Notes: generated from the sequence alone by a model not told the origin. A DNA stretch of 64,000 nucleotides from Bacteroidota bacterium (GCA_019637975.1 JAHBUR010000023.1:1-64000); one strand, 5' to 3'; shown: positions 18,999 to 28,257, counted from the stretch's first letter. A program made the numbers and translations.

Positions 18999-19037
18999 AA
19001 CGGTGAAATGTAGAAGAGATTGAGGAGAATCTCAACA

Positions 19038-19069
19038 GAAAGTCCCGCCCTTTTCGACCCGGGACTTTC
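19038..19069 (-). terminator. Hairpin between T9SS gene and kinase 1
   Basis: Perfect 10-bp arms GAAAGTCCCG and CGGGACTTTC with a 12-nt loop, directly after the stop of the T9SS gene at 19081. A near-identical hairpin lies at 28202-28234 in the same position relative to another T9SS gene and a kinase relic. Confidence 0.7.
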
Positions 19070-19080
19070 CAAGATGATGG

Positions 19081-21282
19081 TCAGCGAAGCAGGAGCATCC
19101 TGCGAGTCTGTGCATGATCTCCGGCCTGGATGCGGTAGAGATACACACCCGACGAGACCATCCTGTTGTTCCAGTCCCTCCCGTCCCACACAACCGAATG
19201 TCTCCCCGAGACCTGGACCTCATCCACCAGAGCGCGTATCTCCTGTCCGAGCAGCGTGTAGATCTTCAACGTTACTCTCGCACTGGTTGGCAGGTCGTAC
19301 TCAATGGTGGTGGCGGGGTTGAACGGATTGGGGTAATTCTGGTTCAGTCGAGGGTGATGCGGGATATGCGGCACACGCCCCTCTTCAACCCAAACCAACC
19401 CGCCTGTTGTCGTGCGAAGTATCGTCCTCTGGCCGACTATGATGCCATTGCTTCCACCGGAAAAATGCACGTCTTCCAGATCGTATGTGCTGAGCGGCGG
19501 GTGTTGAATCCACGTGTTGCCGAGATTTGTCGTGTACAAAATCACTCCGCTGAGGCCTACTGCCGTCGCGCTTGAATCATCCGAGAAAGCAACCGAGTTG
19601 AGCTGACGTGTGGTTCCACTATTCAACGCTTCCCAACTCAGACCGGCGTTGCTTGTACGGAGAATTCTGCCGCCAACCCCCACCGCCAATCCGGCTCCGG
19701 TACTGTTGAACGCAAGTCCCACAAGTGCTTGCGTGATGCCGGAAGGGATTGGGTCCAAAGTGTTGCCGCCGTCTGTCGTTCGGTAGATGAGGCCGGAGCC
19801 GGTTGCGCCGCCTACTATGACTCCTGTGCTGCTGTTGAAGAAGTGGACATTGAGAAGTTGGGGTGCCTGACCGGTGTGTAACGTGACCCACTCGGCGCCG
19901 CCATTTGTCGTGCGCTGCACGGTTCGGTTGTTACCTACGATCCATCCAAGGTTATCATCGAGAAAGAAGACAGCATTGTTGAAGGAAACCGCACCATTTT
20001 GAGGGAACCACGTTGTTCCACCGTCGGTGGTCCGTGTGATAACGCTGGGAGAGCCCACTGCTGTACCGATATCAGGGCTGGAGAAGTACACGTCCCAGAG
20101 GCCGGCAATAATACCGGTGCCGCTGGTCTGATTCTGCCAGATGGTGCCGCCATCGGTAGACCGAAGAATCACGCCCGGATTCTGAGTCAGTCCACCGACA
20201 ATTACGCCAGTGCTCACATCGGGAAAATGAACAGCCGCCAGCGTGGTGTTCACTGGCACGCCCTGAGTCTGCGAAACCCAGCTGGCACCTGCATTCGTCG
20301 TGCGATAGATGGCTTGATTGGTGGCGAATGAACCTCCAACGATGACGCCGGTCCCGCCGCTGCCAACCCACAAATCATTGAAATCTTCCGACGTAAAGGG
20401 AGTTTCAGATGTCCAACTCCCTCCACCATTTGTTGTTTGCAGAATCCTTCCAGTATTTCCCACCATCCATCCATTGTCAGCGTCTATGAAACGGATGGAT
20501 TCCAGTCTGGAACCAAGACCCCCGGTCACAGTGAACCACTCCGCTCCTGCGTTGGTGGTGCGCCGAATGGTGCCGCTGTTTCCAGCCACAATACCGCTGT
20601 CGGCGTTGATGAAGTATGTGCAGAGGAGAGCGTTGGTTGTACCGCTGGTTTGCGGGTTCCAAATCGCGCCACCGTCAGTGGTTCTGAGAATCGTTCCGCC
20701 TTCCCCGGTTACCGTTCCGGTGTTTGCATCGACAAAGAAAACAGATGTGAGCACACGGATGGATCCGCTAACCTGGCTGTTCCACGTAACGCCGCCGTCC
20801 GTTGTGCGGAGGATGATGCCGGTCTCGATTCCCAGGGTACCCCCGACCGCAGTCCCATTATTTGCGTCGGAAAAGTAAACACCGTTGAGCCGTCCAATGG
20901 TGCCTGTTGGCCGGACTATCCAGCTTGCGCCCCCGTTCGTCGAGTGAAGGATCGTTCCGGAGTCTCCGACCGCTACCCTGTTGGCAGCGTCAACGCAGAA
21001 CACATCCGTGAGATGACGCCACGTTGCGCCATACTGAGGCATCCAAGTGATTCCCCCGTTGTTGGTGTTGAGGATCGTGCCGAACTCTCCAACCGCTGTC
21101 CCACTGTAGGCGTCAGCAAACGAGACACCTTTGAGGACGCTTCCTGTCGGAAGCGGATTCTGCCAGAACCAGCCTGATTGGGCCATCCCGGTGCATGTGG
21201 AAATGATGAGCAAAGTTGCCGATCGAAGAATCAGAATGCACATTTTCCTATGGAAGAAAGAAGGAGGTTCGGAGTGCTGCAT
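19081..21282 (-). CDS. T9SS-secreted YCF48-like propeller protein
   Basis: 733 residues: signal peptide (hydrophobic core TLLIISTCTGMAQ), about 13 YCF48-like repeats of ~46 residues (GTILNTNNGGITWMPQ, GTILRTTDGGAIWNPQTSG) and a C-terminal type A sorting domain ([20 protein letters not shown], then a Lys-Ile-Tyr-Thr strand and SGVYLYRIQ). Start 21282 is preferred over the frame's first ATG at 21315 because a GAAAG-type site precedes it; ATG 21243 is also possible. It is driven by the strong promoter at 21356-21384 and ends at the 19038 hairpin, so it appears to be its own transcript. Confidence 0.84.
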   Translation of the reverse strand: MQHSEPPSFFHRKMCILILRSATLLIISTCTGMAQSGWFWQNPLPTGSVLKGVSFADAYSGTAVGEFGTILNTNNGGITWMPQYGATWRHLTDVFCVDAANRVAVGDSGTILHSTNGGASWIVRPTGTIGRLNGVYFSDANNGTAVGGTLGIETGIILRTTDGGVTWNSQVSGSIRVLTSVFFVDANTGTVTGEGGTILRTTDGGAIWNPQTSGTTNALLCTYFINADSGIVAGNSGTIRRTTNAGAEWFTVTGGLGSRLESIRFIDADNGWMVGNTGRILQTTNGGGSWTSETPFTSEDFNDLWVGSGGTGVIVGGSFATNQAIYRTTNAGASWVSQTQGVPVNTTLAAVHFPDVSTGVIVGGLTQNPGVILRSTDGGTIWQNQTSGTGIIAGLWDVYFSSPDIGTAVGSPSVITRTTDGGTTWFPQNGAVSFNNAVFFLDDNLGWIVGNNRTVQRTTNGGAEWVTLHTGQAPQLLNVHFFNSSTGVIVGGATGSGLIYRTTDGGNTLDPIPSGITQALVGLAFNSTGAGLAVGVGGRILRTSNAGLSWEALNSGTTRQLNSVAFSDDSSATAVGLSGVILYTTNLGNTWIQHPPLSTYDLEDVHFSGGSNGIIVGQRTILRTTTGGLVWVEEGRVPHIPHHPRLNQNYPNPFNPATTIEYDLPTSARVTLKIYTLLGQEIRALVDEVQVSGRHSVVWDGRDWNNRMVSSGVYLYRIQAGDHAQTRRMLLLR

Positions 21283-21355
21283 GGCGTTCTTTCGGATGTC
21301 TTGGAACAATACCATAATTATCGGGAATCGAAAAGTGTGCTATCGAGTTTCGGAC

Positions 21356-21384
21356 AATATAACGGCCAATGCGGGTCATGTCAA
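21356..21384 (-). promoter_or_regulatory. Sigma-70-type promoter TTGACA-17-TATATT
   Basis: On the minus strand TTGACA (21379-21384), exactly 17 nt, then TATATT (21356-21361); the predicted transcript start is about 65 nt before the ATG at 21282. A nearly identical ~45-bp copy occurs at 43312-43340 upstream of another T9SS operon. Confidence 0.85.
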
Positions 21385-21420
21385 GCAAATACGGATATAA
21401 CGGAAATCGGTCAGTAACAG

Positions 21421-21455
21421 TAAAAAAATCCCCTCCCGATGTAACGGAAAGGGGA
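21421..21455 (-). terminator. Probable Rho-independent terminator
   Basis: An imperfect GC-rich hairpin (CCCC and GGGG arms around 21430-21433 and 21450-21453) followed on the minus strand by seven T, 24 nt after the stop of the T9SS gene at 21479. Confidence 0.65.
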
Positions 21456-21478
21456 CCGGAGACGCCAAGATGGCTTTC

Positions 21479-23656
21479 TCAGCGCAGCAGAATGAGCCGC
21501 TTTGTCTGCGTGAACTCGCCTTCCTGGAAACGGTAGAAGTACACGCCGCTTGCCAACCCTCCGGCATCCCACGTCACCTCATGGCTCCCGGGTTGCATCA
21601 CCTCGTTCACCAGCGTCGTGACTTCACGGCCAAGCAGATCGTACACCCGAAGTGACACGACATGTCCCGCCCCTACGGAAGCAGGCACGGAGAATCGAAT
21701 TCTAGTGGACGGGTTGAAGGGGTTCGGATAGTTTTGCTCAAGCTTGAATTCGTCCGGGAGATCGGATGTGGTCTGCCCCACAGCGGTGATGATCGGGCTT
21801 GTTGTCCGGTAGATGCCTGCTCCCCCTGCGCCGTACAGCCTCCCATCCGGGGCAATGGCAAGGCGATCGAGGATCGTATTGAGCAAGCCGTCGCTGTGTG
21901 TGGTCCACACTCCTCCTTCATTGGTGGATTTATAGAGTCCGGACGGAGTCCCAAGCAGCAACACTCCGCCCGTTGAAACAAGAATCCTGTATTGAACTCC
22001 GACCGGAGTGCCAGCTACCACGGTCCAACTTGCGCCGTCGTCCGTAGATCGGAAGATACCGCCCAAGGTGTGCGAATAAATGGTACCATTCGTGAGCTGC
22101 ACGAACCTGCCGATAGATACGCTGCCGAAAGGAGAAGAACCGGAGTTGGCCCATGTTCCACCACTCGGCAATCTATTGACACCACTGTTGAAGGTTCCGG
22201 CCAGTACGGTCCCGGCCGATGTTACAAAAATTGATGTGATGTTTCCGCCCCCTGAAAGAGAAGTCCAGGTTTGCCCGTTGTTGACTGACCTGACAGCTCC
22301 ACCCGACCCCCCGGAGACGAAGTCGCCATTCGGAGCAACCGCAATGCCGGTGCTACCCGATGTGGAAGTCTTTGTCCAATTCGCGCCGTTGTCGGAGGAA
22401 GTGAAAAGCCCTTCTCCCATTCCCGCGACGATAATTCCGGGAGCCTTGCCGGCAATGGCATTGACAATGGCGATGGTTGCGGAACCGGTGATCGGAAGAG
22501 TTGCCCTCGTAAAGGTGGAGCCATTGTCATGAGAATAATCTATCCGGCCTCGACCAAGCCCGTTGAAAATCCCTCCGGTTGGCGTTACGGTCAATGAGTT
22601 CGAAAGCGTGTTGTTGATTCCTGTGTTGGCAGGATTCCATGTCGCCCCCGCATCGGTGGACTTCTGGATACCTCCGAATATGCCGCCGACAACGTCTGAT
22701 CCGGATGTGAGAAACGAACCGTTGGCAGTTACCATGAAGTCGGTGGCAGACCCGAATGGATTTCCGATGGATGTCCAACCCGTGCCGCCGGCGGCGGCGC
22801 GAAATGTTCCACCGGTAGTGGACGCAAGAATCTGACCTCCTGATGTTTCGGCTATGTGATTGACTGTTTGGGAAGAGGCCATGGGAATGGAATCGGTTTG
22901 CGTCCAGTTCGCCGCGCCGTCATTACTCACGTACACACGATTGCGGATCCCGACATAAATTGCCCCACCGGAGCTGACGAACACCGGCTTGACATTCGTG
23001 TTTGCCAGCAGGCCGTTGCTCATTCTCGTCCAGGAATCACCATTGTTCACTGACTTGTACACGCCGACCTCCGTATTCACGTTGCCGGAATTCACCGATG
23101 CGTACAGGTTCCCCGATGCATCGGATGAAATGGCCGACACGTTCCGAAAGTAGGTGAACGGGCCGACAACATAGCTTGGCAAACCAGTGCTTCGTTGCAG
23201 CCATGTCGCTCCCCCATCGGTCGAACGATGGACGCCGCCATCGGCAGCTTCTGCACCCACGAACAAGAGTCCGCTCGAAGCCAAATGGAAATTTGTTCTG
23301 CCGATCGGGCTTCCAGCGACCTGTTCCCAACTCTGCCCGGCGTTGCTGGAACGATACATTGCTCCGCACAATGCTATCGCAGTTCCTCCACCCACAATTA
23401 CAATGTCTGAAACCGTTGTATTCTGTGGAAGCCCGCTCCATCGAGGAACCCACGAGACCCCTTGATTTGTGGAGACGTAGATACCACCGCCATTCGGCGC
23501 TCCCGCGTACCATCTTCCGTTTGCATTGTCTTCCGCAAGGCATTGAACATAGAACGTTCCGTCCGGCCCAGGTATCCGCTCCCAAAACGGTTGGGCGTGT
23601 CCTTTGATGGAAGCGAAGGTCAGACCCAAAACAACAATTGTAGCCATTGCTTTCAT
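21479..23656 (-). CDS. T9SS-secreted BNR/sialidase-like propeller protein
   Basis: 725 residues with a signal peptide (TIVVLGLTFASIKGHAQ) and about 14 BNR-like repeats (GGIYVSTNQGVSWVPRWSG; GGVHRSTDGGATWLQRSTG). There is no complete sialidase active site, so it is a propeller of unknown ligand rather than an enzyme. The C-terminal type A sorting domain is clear ([20 protein letters not shown], then SGVYFYRFQ). GGAGAT precedes the ATG. It is the first T9SS gene after regulator 2, and a candidate regulator-2 site lies 82 nt upstream. The sorting-domain loop has an insertion at 21652-21677. Confidence 0.84.
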   Translation of the reverse strand: MKAMATIVVLGLTFASIKGHAQPFWERIPGPDGTFYVQCLAEDNANGRWYAGAPNGGGIYVSTNQGVSWVPRWSGLPQNTTVSDIVIVGGGTAIALCGAMYRSSNAGQSWEQVAGSPIGRTNFHLASSGLLFVGAEAADGGVHRSTDGGATWLQRSTGLPSYVVGPFTYFRNVSAISSDASGNLYASVNSGNVNTEVGVYKSVNNGDSWTRMSNGLLANTNVKPVFVSSGGAIYVGIRNRVYVSNDGAANWTQTDSIPMASSQTVNHIAETSGGQILASTTGGTFRAAAGGTGWTSIGNPFGSATDFMVTANGSFLTSGSDVVGGIFGGIQKSTDAGATWNPANTGINNTLSNSLTVTPTGGIFNGLGRGRIDYSHDNGSTFTRATLPITGSATIAIVNAIAGKAPGIIVAGMGEGLFTSSDNGANWTKTSTSGSTGIAVAPNGDFVSGGSGGAVRSVNNGQTWTSLSGGGNITSIFVTSAGTVLAGTFNSGVNRLPSGGTWANSGSSPFGSVSIGRFVQLTNGTIYSHTLGGIFRSTDDGASWTVVAGTPVGVQYRILVSTGGVLLLGTPSGLYKSTNEGGVWTTHSDGLLNTILDRLAIAPDGRLYGAGGAGIYRTTSPIITAVGQTTSDLPDEFKLEQNYPNPFNPSTRIRFSVPASVGAGHVVSLRVYDLLGREVTTLVNEVMQPGSHEVTWDAGGLASGVYFYRFQEGEFTQTKRLILLR
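21652..21677. repeat. Repeat insertion in a T9SS sorting domain
   Basis: Contains GACA-CGAC-ATGTC with a GCCCCTACGG end like other members of the GTAGGGRC family. It encodes part of ASVGAGHVVS, the extended loop before the LRVYD strand. Confidence 0.55.
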
Positions 23657-23738
23657 GACAATCTCCTTACTTGAACTACTTTGTTAGAAGGTGATGGGGA
23701 CAATGTTTGTGAAAACTACGGCGGAAGAAGAGGCGGTA

Positions 23739-23757
23739 CAATACCCCATGTGGGGGT
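23739..23757. promoter_or_regulatory. Candidate regulator-2 binding site upstream of T9SS gene
   Basis: CAATACCCCATGTGGGGG contains the inverted repeat CCCCA-TG-TGGGG, 82 nt upstream of the ATG at 23656. It matches the site at 24489 in 16 of 18 bases. Confidence 0.6.
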
Positions 23758-23782
23758 TTCGCCTGTCAACGAGAGGAGAGGG

Positions 23783-24454
23783 TCAGACGAGTTTTTTTTC
23801 AATTGCAACACGGACCGCCAGTGCGCGGGAGTGAACGTGAAGCTTGCGGTAGATATTTTTGATGTAGGATTTTGCGGTGTGGGGACTGATGAACATCTTT
23901 TTGGCAACGGAGGTGTAGGTCTCGCCTTCAACGAGTCCTTGCAGCAACTCAAGCTCGCGGTCTGTAAGAAGTGATTTCACATCATCAGGTGGTTCGGCAG
24001 AAGTCGTTCGATCAACATTCCTCCCCCGGATAAACGAAAGTACTGTCCGGGCAATGGACTGCGACATGGGCGCGCCGCCGTTTGCCAGCTCCTTGATTGC
24101 CTGTTCTATGTTGTTGAGGGATTCATCCTTGAGCAGATAGCCCGATGCACCGGCTTGAATAGATTGGAAAATTTTCGACTCATCCTCGAATACCGTCACC
24201 ATCATCACGTCAATGTCGGGGAAGATTTCCTTCAATTCGTTTGTCGTCTCAATTCCGGATTTTCTCGGCAGCTCGATATCCATCAGCACAATGCGGGGAA
24301 GTTTGGAGGGAGGAAGCCGTTTGAGCCGGCGCAACACTTCCTCCCCGGAAGCGCATGAGAAAGCCAAACGGATGTCCGGAAAGAGTTTGAACTGCTCTTC
24401 AAACCGCTTCCTCAGCGTCGGGTTGTCTTCGACAAGTGCAACAAGGATTGACAT
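23783..24454 (-). CDS. NarL/LuxR-type response regulator 2
   Basis: 223 residues. The receiver domain has VEDN acidic residues, phospho-Asp in IVLMDIELPRKSG, a Thr in MVTVFEDE and the Lys in YLLKDES. The LuxR HTH at the C terminus has LTDRELELLQGLVEGETYTS, then VAKKMFISPHTAKSYIKNIY. Gene order kinase 2 -> regulator 2 (64-nt gap) marks a cognate pair. The HTH recognition helix (SPHTAKSYI) differs clearly from that of regulator 1 (SVDGVVSRI), matching the different candidate operator. Confidence 0.9.
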   Translation of the reverse strand: MSILVALVEDNPTLRKRFEEQFKLFPDIRLAFSCASGEEVLRRLKRLPPSKLPRIVLMDIELPRKSGIETTNELKEIFPDIDVMMVTVFEDESKIFQSIQAGASGYLLKDESLNNIEQAIKELANGGAPMSQSIARTVLSFIRGRNVDRTTSAEPPDDVKSLLTDRELELLQGLVEGETYTSVAKKMFISPHTAKSYIKNIYRKLHVHSRALAVRVAIEKKLV

Positions 24455-24488
24455 GGCAAACTCAAATAACAGAGAACCTCTTCAACTT

Positions 24489-24507
24489 CAATACCCCATT
24501 CGGGGGG
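24489..24507. promoter_or_regulatory. Candidate autoregulatory site of regulator 2
   Basis: CAATACCCCATTCGGGGG, 34 nt upstream of the regulator start and inside the 64-nt kinase-regulator gap. It is the partner of the site at 23739. Confidence 0.6.
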
Positions 24508-24518
24508 ATGTTGGCAAC

Positions 24519-27500
24519 TCATGAGCTAACGCGCTGAACGGGTATTGTAACTTCGATGCTGGTTCCCTTTCCCGCTTCGCTTGTGAGAGCAAACTGACCT
24601 CCCACCTCTTCAGCCCTGGTCTGCATGTTCATAAGTCCCCGGCCCCTGCCCGCGCCTTCCGAGCACTTCCCATTGCCGTCGTCTCTAACGATAAGTTGTA
24701 CAGAGGCATCAATCACTGTGAGGTCAACCCATACGTTTTTTGCACGCGCATGCTTCACGCTGTTGGTTACTGCCTCCTGTGCAATCCGCAGCAGGTTCAA
24801 GGATTGAATGGGTGTAAGGACAAGTTCCGCCGCTGCGTCGGCTGTAAAGTGCAGCTTCGGCCTCTTCCGGTACTTGACGATATTGCCGACATGCTGCTCA
24901 AGCGCGGGTACGAATTTTTGCCACGGCATCTCGTTTGTCGAAAGCGCCCATATCGTTTCCCGCAACTGCCCGATGCCGGCGCGTGCATCATCGTGCAGGG
25001 AAGAGAGCAGCTTGCCGGTTTGTGTTGTGCCCGACTTTGCATACTTGCCCGCCAACTCAAGACCCGATACGAGTCCGACCAGACTTGAACCAACGCTATC
25101 GTGCAACTCTCGCGAAATCCGATCCCGTTCGCGTTGGATGGCCTTCTGGCGTTCCAGTTCTTCGACCTTCTTCTTGAGTCTTCGGATAGAAAAGAAGCGC
25201 ACCGCTCCGATTAATGTTACGGCAATCAGGATCCCCGCCAGAAATCTGAACCACGCCGTCATCCAAAACGGCGGCGCGAGTACAATCTGCAGTGCTGTTC
25301 CGTGATCATTCCATGTACCGTCGTTGTTCGATGCTTTCACCCGAAAAACATAGTCTCCCGGCTCCAGGTTGCTGAAGCTCGCGTACCTCCGGTTGCCTGT
25401 ATACACCCAGTCGGCGTGGATTCCCTCCATCATATACGCGTATCGGTTCTTCTCCGGCTCGCGGTAATCAAGAGCGGTGAATTCGAAGGAGAGGAAATTC
25501 TCATCATACCGCAGCCGCACCTGCCGCTTGAACGAAATGGACGTGTCCAGCGGGACTTCCTTCTCGAACACCTTGAAGGATGAGATGACGACGGGAGGCG
25601 GTTTCGTGTTCATCCGAATGCTGTCCGGATGAAAGTGGATGAACCCGTTCACGCCGCCGAAATACAACCGTCCGTCAGCGCCTTTCGACGCGGCGTTGAC
25701 GTTGAACTCGGTAATGGCAAGATGAGTGCCGCTGTGGAAGTTGGTAAAAGTTCGCGTCGAGGGATTGAATCGGGAAAGTCCCCCTTGCGTGCTGAGCCAT
25801 ATATCTCCGGCGTTATCCTCGACGATTGCTTGGACCACCTTGTGAAGAAGCCCCGCCTGCTCATCGAAACACTCGAACGCTCCTGTGGCGCGATTGCCGG
25901 ATGAAAGCAATGCAAGTCCACCCAACGTTCCAATCCAGATGTTGCCGGCCCGGTCTTCGAATGTAGAGGTAATGCGTTCATTGCAGGTCGCAGAGCGGAA
26001 CTGAACAAATGTGCCCGATGCGGGAATCAGTTTGTTGAGACCTGCGCCGAAGGTCCCTATCCACACTTCTTTTTGATGGCTCCGTTCGCTGATAACGAGG
26101 GAGAAGACATCTTCCTGACTCATGCTGTGAGGATCGGATAGGCCGACAGGGTACGTGTGAAATCGCCCAATGTCGAGAGAATCCAAATGGATTCGGGAGA
26201 GTCCCCCTGTCATGCCGAGCCAGAGATAGCCATCGCCGTCATCGCGGATCACACGCATGAGGTTGGACGGGAGAGTGAAAGGCCATGCCGAATCTTTGGA
26301 AAATCGCGTGAAGGATTCGCGCCTCGCGTCAGCACGAAACAGTCCGCCCGGATGTGCCCACAAACCGACCCACAACGTTCCACGCCGATCTTCATGAAGA
26401 GCTTTCACATAAGGATCAGGAAGCTTCCCGGTGTCGTTGCGGCCAACCGGATATTGGTGGAAGTGGAACAGCAATGAGTCTGCCGGTTCTCGCGAGCGAT
26501 GCAAACCTCCTTTTCTTGTGCCGACCCAAAGAGTGCGGCTGCGGTCTTCTAGGATTGCGGTAACATCGGCATCGCGCAAGCTGCTCCGATCATGCGGATC
26601 GTAGCCGACGAAACGAAATGGATAAGAGTTGCGGAGCGTCTTGTCTATGCCGCTCGTGAGAAATCCGAGCCACGTTACTCCGGAACGATCGACAAGAATC
26701 GAAGTAATCCAATTGCTTCCCGGGCCGTCGGGGTGTGCTGGATTGTGCGCATGTTGGGTGATGCGGCGGCGGTGGATATCCACCTCAAACAATCCTTTCG
26801 TTGTTGTCCCGACCCAAAGTACTCCTGGCTCCACCTCCGTCATTGTCCAGACCGGCTCTTTTTGCAGGGAAGAGTTGGACAAGAATTGCTCTCCTCCTGA
26901 AAGAAACGTGTTTCTCTCGTAATCCAGCAGTCGCACTCCTTCCTCAGTCCCCACCCACACAATCCCGGGCATACCCGTGACTTCAGCGAAGGAAAACACG
27001 GTTCCTTCAGTTCGCCACGTACCGAGGATTGTTGCCGACTCGCCAGGTCCATGTTGAGCGTGCCTCATTCGAGTGATACTCTTCGCGCCGCCTGCCCACA
27101 GGTTTCCTCGGGAATCCTCGAACAGACTCTGCACTCCTCCAGGAACAAGCATGGCGCGGTTGGCTGCATGATCAAGAAGTTGCTGTGCGGAAAGATGCAA
27201 TGAGTCGGCAGGAAGGCGGAGAAGTTTGCCGTTTTGAAATCCGATCCAGATTCCGCCACTCTGTTCACGAAGTAAAATCGCCGCAGGGGGGACTTGGGCA
27301 GATCGAAATTGCGAATCGATACGAAGGTGCTCGAAGGAATCAGTAACAGGATCGTAGACATCCACTTGACCGGGAAGGAGGCTAACCCACAACCGTTGGC
27401 GCGTGTCCTCTGCAAGGCCGACAACATAATTATCCGCGAGAGATGTTGAATCTGAAGGATCGTGGCTGTACGGGCTGAAGGAGTGCCCGTCATACCTGTT

Positions 27501-27686
27501 CAAGCCATATTGCGTTCCGATCCAGAGAAATCCTCTGCGATCTTGGAGGAGGCACAACGCACTGTTCTGTGATAACCCTTGTGCCGTGCCGAAATGATGG
27601 AACCTGAGCGGTTGCGCAGAAGCGTCGCTCGTGAAGAGGTAAACGGCACTCAGCGCGAGTACAATTCGGGAAAGGTGATCAGACAT
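24519..27686 (-). CDS. Propeller-type sensor histidine kinase 2
   Basis: About 1055 residues from the ATG at 27686, which gives a signal peptide (IVLALSAVYLFTSDASAQ). The frame is open much further upstream but that extension covers relic DNA. The body has Reg_prop repeats (LLQDRRGFLWIGTQYGLNRY and others), a Y_Y_Y domain (ALDYREPEKNRYAYMMEGI, then EPGDYVFRVKASNNDG), one membrane helix (FRFLAGILIAVTLIGAV), a HisKA_3 domain (phospho-His about 860 in SRELHDSVGS) and a HATPase (AQEAVTNSVKHARA, then DDGNGK and GRGLMNMQ). No strong Shine-Dalgarno is seen. It should phosphorylate regulator 2. Confidence 0.88.
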   Translation of the reverse strand: MSDHLSRIVLALSAVYLFTSDASAQPLRFHHFGTAQGLSQNSALCLLQDRRGFLWIGTQYGLNRYDGHSFSPYSHDPSDSTSLADNYVVGLAEDTRQRLWVSLLPGQVDVYDPVTDSFEHLRIDSQFRSAQVPPAAILLREQSGGIWIGFQNGKLLRLPADSLHLSAQQLLDHAANRAMLVPGGVQSLFEDSRGNLWAGGAKSITRMRHAQHGPGESATILGTWRTEGTVFSFAEVTGMPGIVWVGTEEGVRLLDYERNTFLSGGEQFLSNSSLQKEPVWTMTEVEPGVLWVGTTTKGLFEVDIHRRRITQHAHNPAHPDGPGSNWITSILVDRSGVTWLGFLTSGIDKTLRNSYPFRFVGYDPHDRSSLRDADVTAILEDRSRTLWVGTRKGGLHRSREPADSLLFHFHQYPVGRNDTGKLPDPYVKALHEDRRGTLWVGLWAHPGGLFRADARRESFTRFSKDSAWPFTLPSNLMRVIRDDGDGYLWLGMTGGLSRIHLDSLDIGRFHTYPVGLSDPHSMSQEDVFSLVISERSHQKEVWIGTFGAGLNKLIPASGTFVQFRSATCNERITSTFEDRAGNIWIGTLGGLALLSSGNRATGAFECFDEQAGLLHKVVQAIVEDNAGDIWLSTQGGLSRFNPSTRTFTNFHSGTHLAITEFNVNAASKGADGRLYFGGVNGFIHFHPDSIRMNTKPPPVVISSFKVFEKEVPLDTSISFKRQVRLRYDENFLSFEFTALDYREPEKNRYAYMMEGIHADWVYTGNRRYASFSNLEPGDYVFRVKASNNDGTWNDHGTALQIVLAPPFWMTAWFRFLAGILIAVTLIGAVRFFSIRRLKKKVEELERQKAIQRERDRISRELHDSVGSSLVGLVSGLELAGKYAKSGTTQTGKLLSSLHDDARAGIGQLRETIWALSTNEMPWQKFVPALEQHVGNIVKYRKRPKLHFTADAAAELVLTPIQSLNLLRIAQEAVTNSVKHARAKNVWVDLTVIDASVQLIVRDDGNGKCSEGAGRGRGLMNMQTRAEEVGGQFALTSEAGKGTSIEVTIPVQRVSS

Positions 27687-27743
27687 GGGAAAGAACAAAT
27701 CGTATGGAATTTGGATCAAGTTCGTGAGAATGGGATGAAAGTT

Positions 27744-27756
27744 CAATAGTGGGGGG
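27744..27756. promoter_or_regulatory. Possible degenerate regulator-2 half-site
   Basis: CAATA followed directly by GTGGGGGG, 57 nt upstream of kinase 2. It reads like the regulator-2 motif with the CCCCAT part deleted. Weak evidence. Confidence 0.25.
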
Positions 27757-27864
27757 AGCGCCCTTGCCGGGTCCGCTCGGCGGTTGGTTCGCAATCTCTC
27801 CCTCATTTGGGAATTTACTGCCTCCAACTGACCAGATGAAATCTCCGGATTGTGATGCTTAATC

Positions 27865-27970
27865 GGAAGGAGCCGAGCAGGGCAACAAGGATCAAGGATC
27901 GAGTGGTGGGCATGATGATGGAATGTAGAGGAGATGGGTGAGAAAATCCAACAAAAGTCCCGACAAGGGA
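27865..27970 (-). pseudogene. Relic 2: leader and first codons of a kinase paralogue
   Basis: The minus strand reads through a leader similar to that of kinase 1 (CTCTACATTCCATCATC before the ATG at 27913), then MPTTRSLILVALLGSF, matching the kinase 1 signal peptide MRPNRSLIVVALFGA. Similarity ends after ~17 codons. Confidence 0.65.
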
Positions 27971-28004
27971 TGGTTCGGATTTTTGGAAGCTCTGTTTTGG
28001 GAGC

Positions 28005-28162
28005 CAGCGAAATCCGTATTTGTCCAGGAGAAAGGAGTAGGTGGTTCCGCGTCACGAACCGTCGACCGGGGACAGCTGCTGGAATATCACGTTCTGCTGC
28101 TGCGACACAATGACGCTCGCGCCAAAAAGAGCGACAAGTGTCAAGGAACGGTGGAAACGCAT
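28005..28162 (-). pseudogene. Relic 1: truncated 5' end of a kinase paralogue
   Basis: From the ATG at 28162 the minus strand encodes MRFHRSLTLVALFGASVIVS then QQQNVIFQQLSPVDGS, a TGA stop, and RGTTYSFLLDKYGFRWL. Kinase 1 has MRPNRSLIVVALFGASVVAA, QQENIIFQQLSTADGL and SRGTIYSILQDKQGFLWL at the same place. The stop replaces one codon, and similarity is lost near 28005. No kinase body follows in frame. It lies directly after the T9SS gene 28258-30381 and its hairpin, the same junction as between the 19081 gene and kinase 1. Confidence 0.85.
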
Positions 28163-28201
28163 TGTGGTAAATTGTAGGGGAGATTAGGGAGAATCTCAAT
28201 A

Positions 28202-28234
28202 GAAAGTCCCCGGACTTTTCGACCCGGGACTTTC
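28202..28234 (-). terminator. Hairpin after T9SS gene, copy of the 19038 hairpin
   Basis: GAAAGTCCC and GGGACTTTC arms with a 15-nt loop, 24 nt after the stop at 28258. Sequence and setting match the hairpin at 19038-19069. Confidence 0.68.
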
Positions 28235-28257
28235 CAAGAACGTGTTCCTGATGATGG

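Noticed and set aside
21479-23656. BNR proteins (this and 30416-31939) considered as active sialidases
   Set aside because: Asp-box-like repeats are present, but the catalytic Arg triad and Tyr/Glu pair are not visible; repeats of this type are generic propeller blades.
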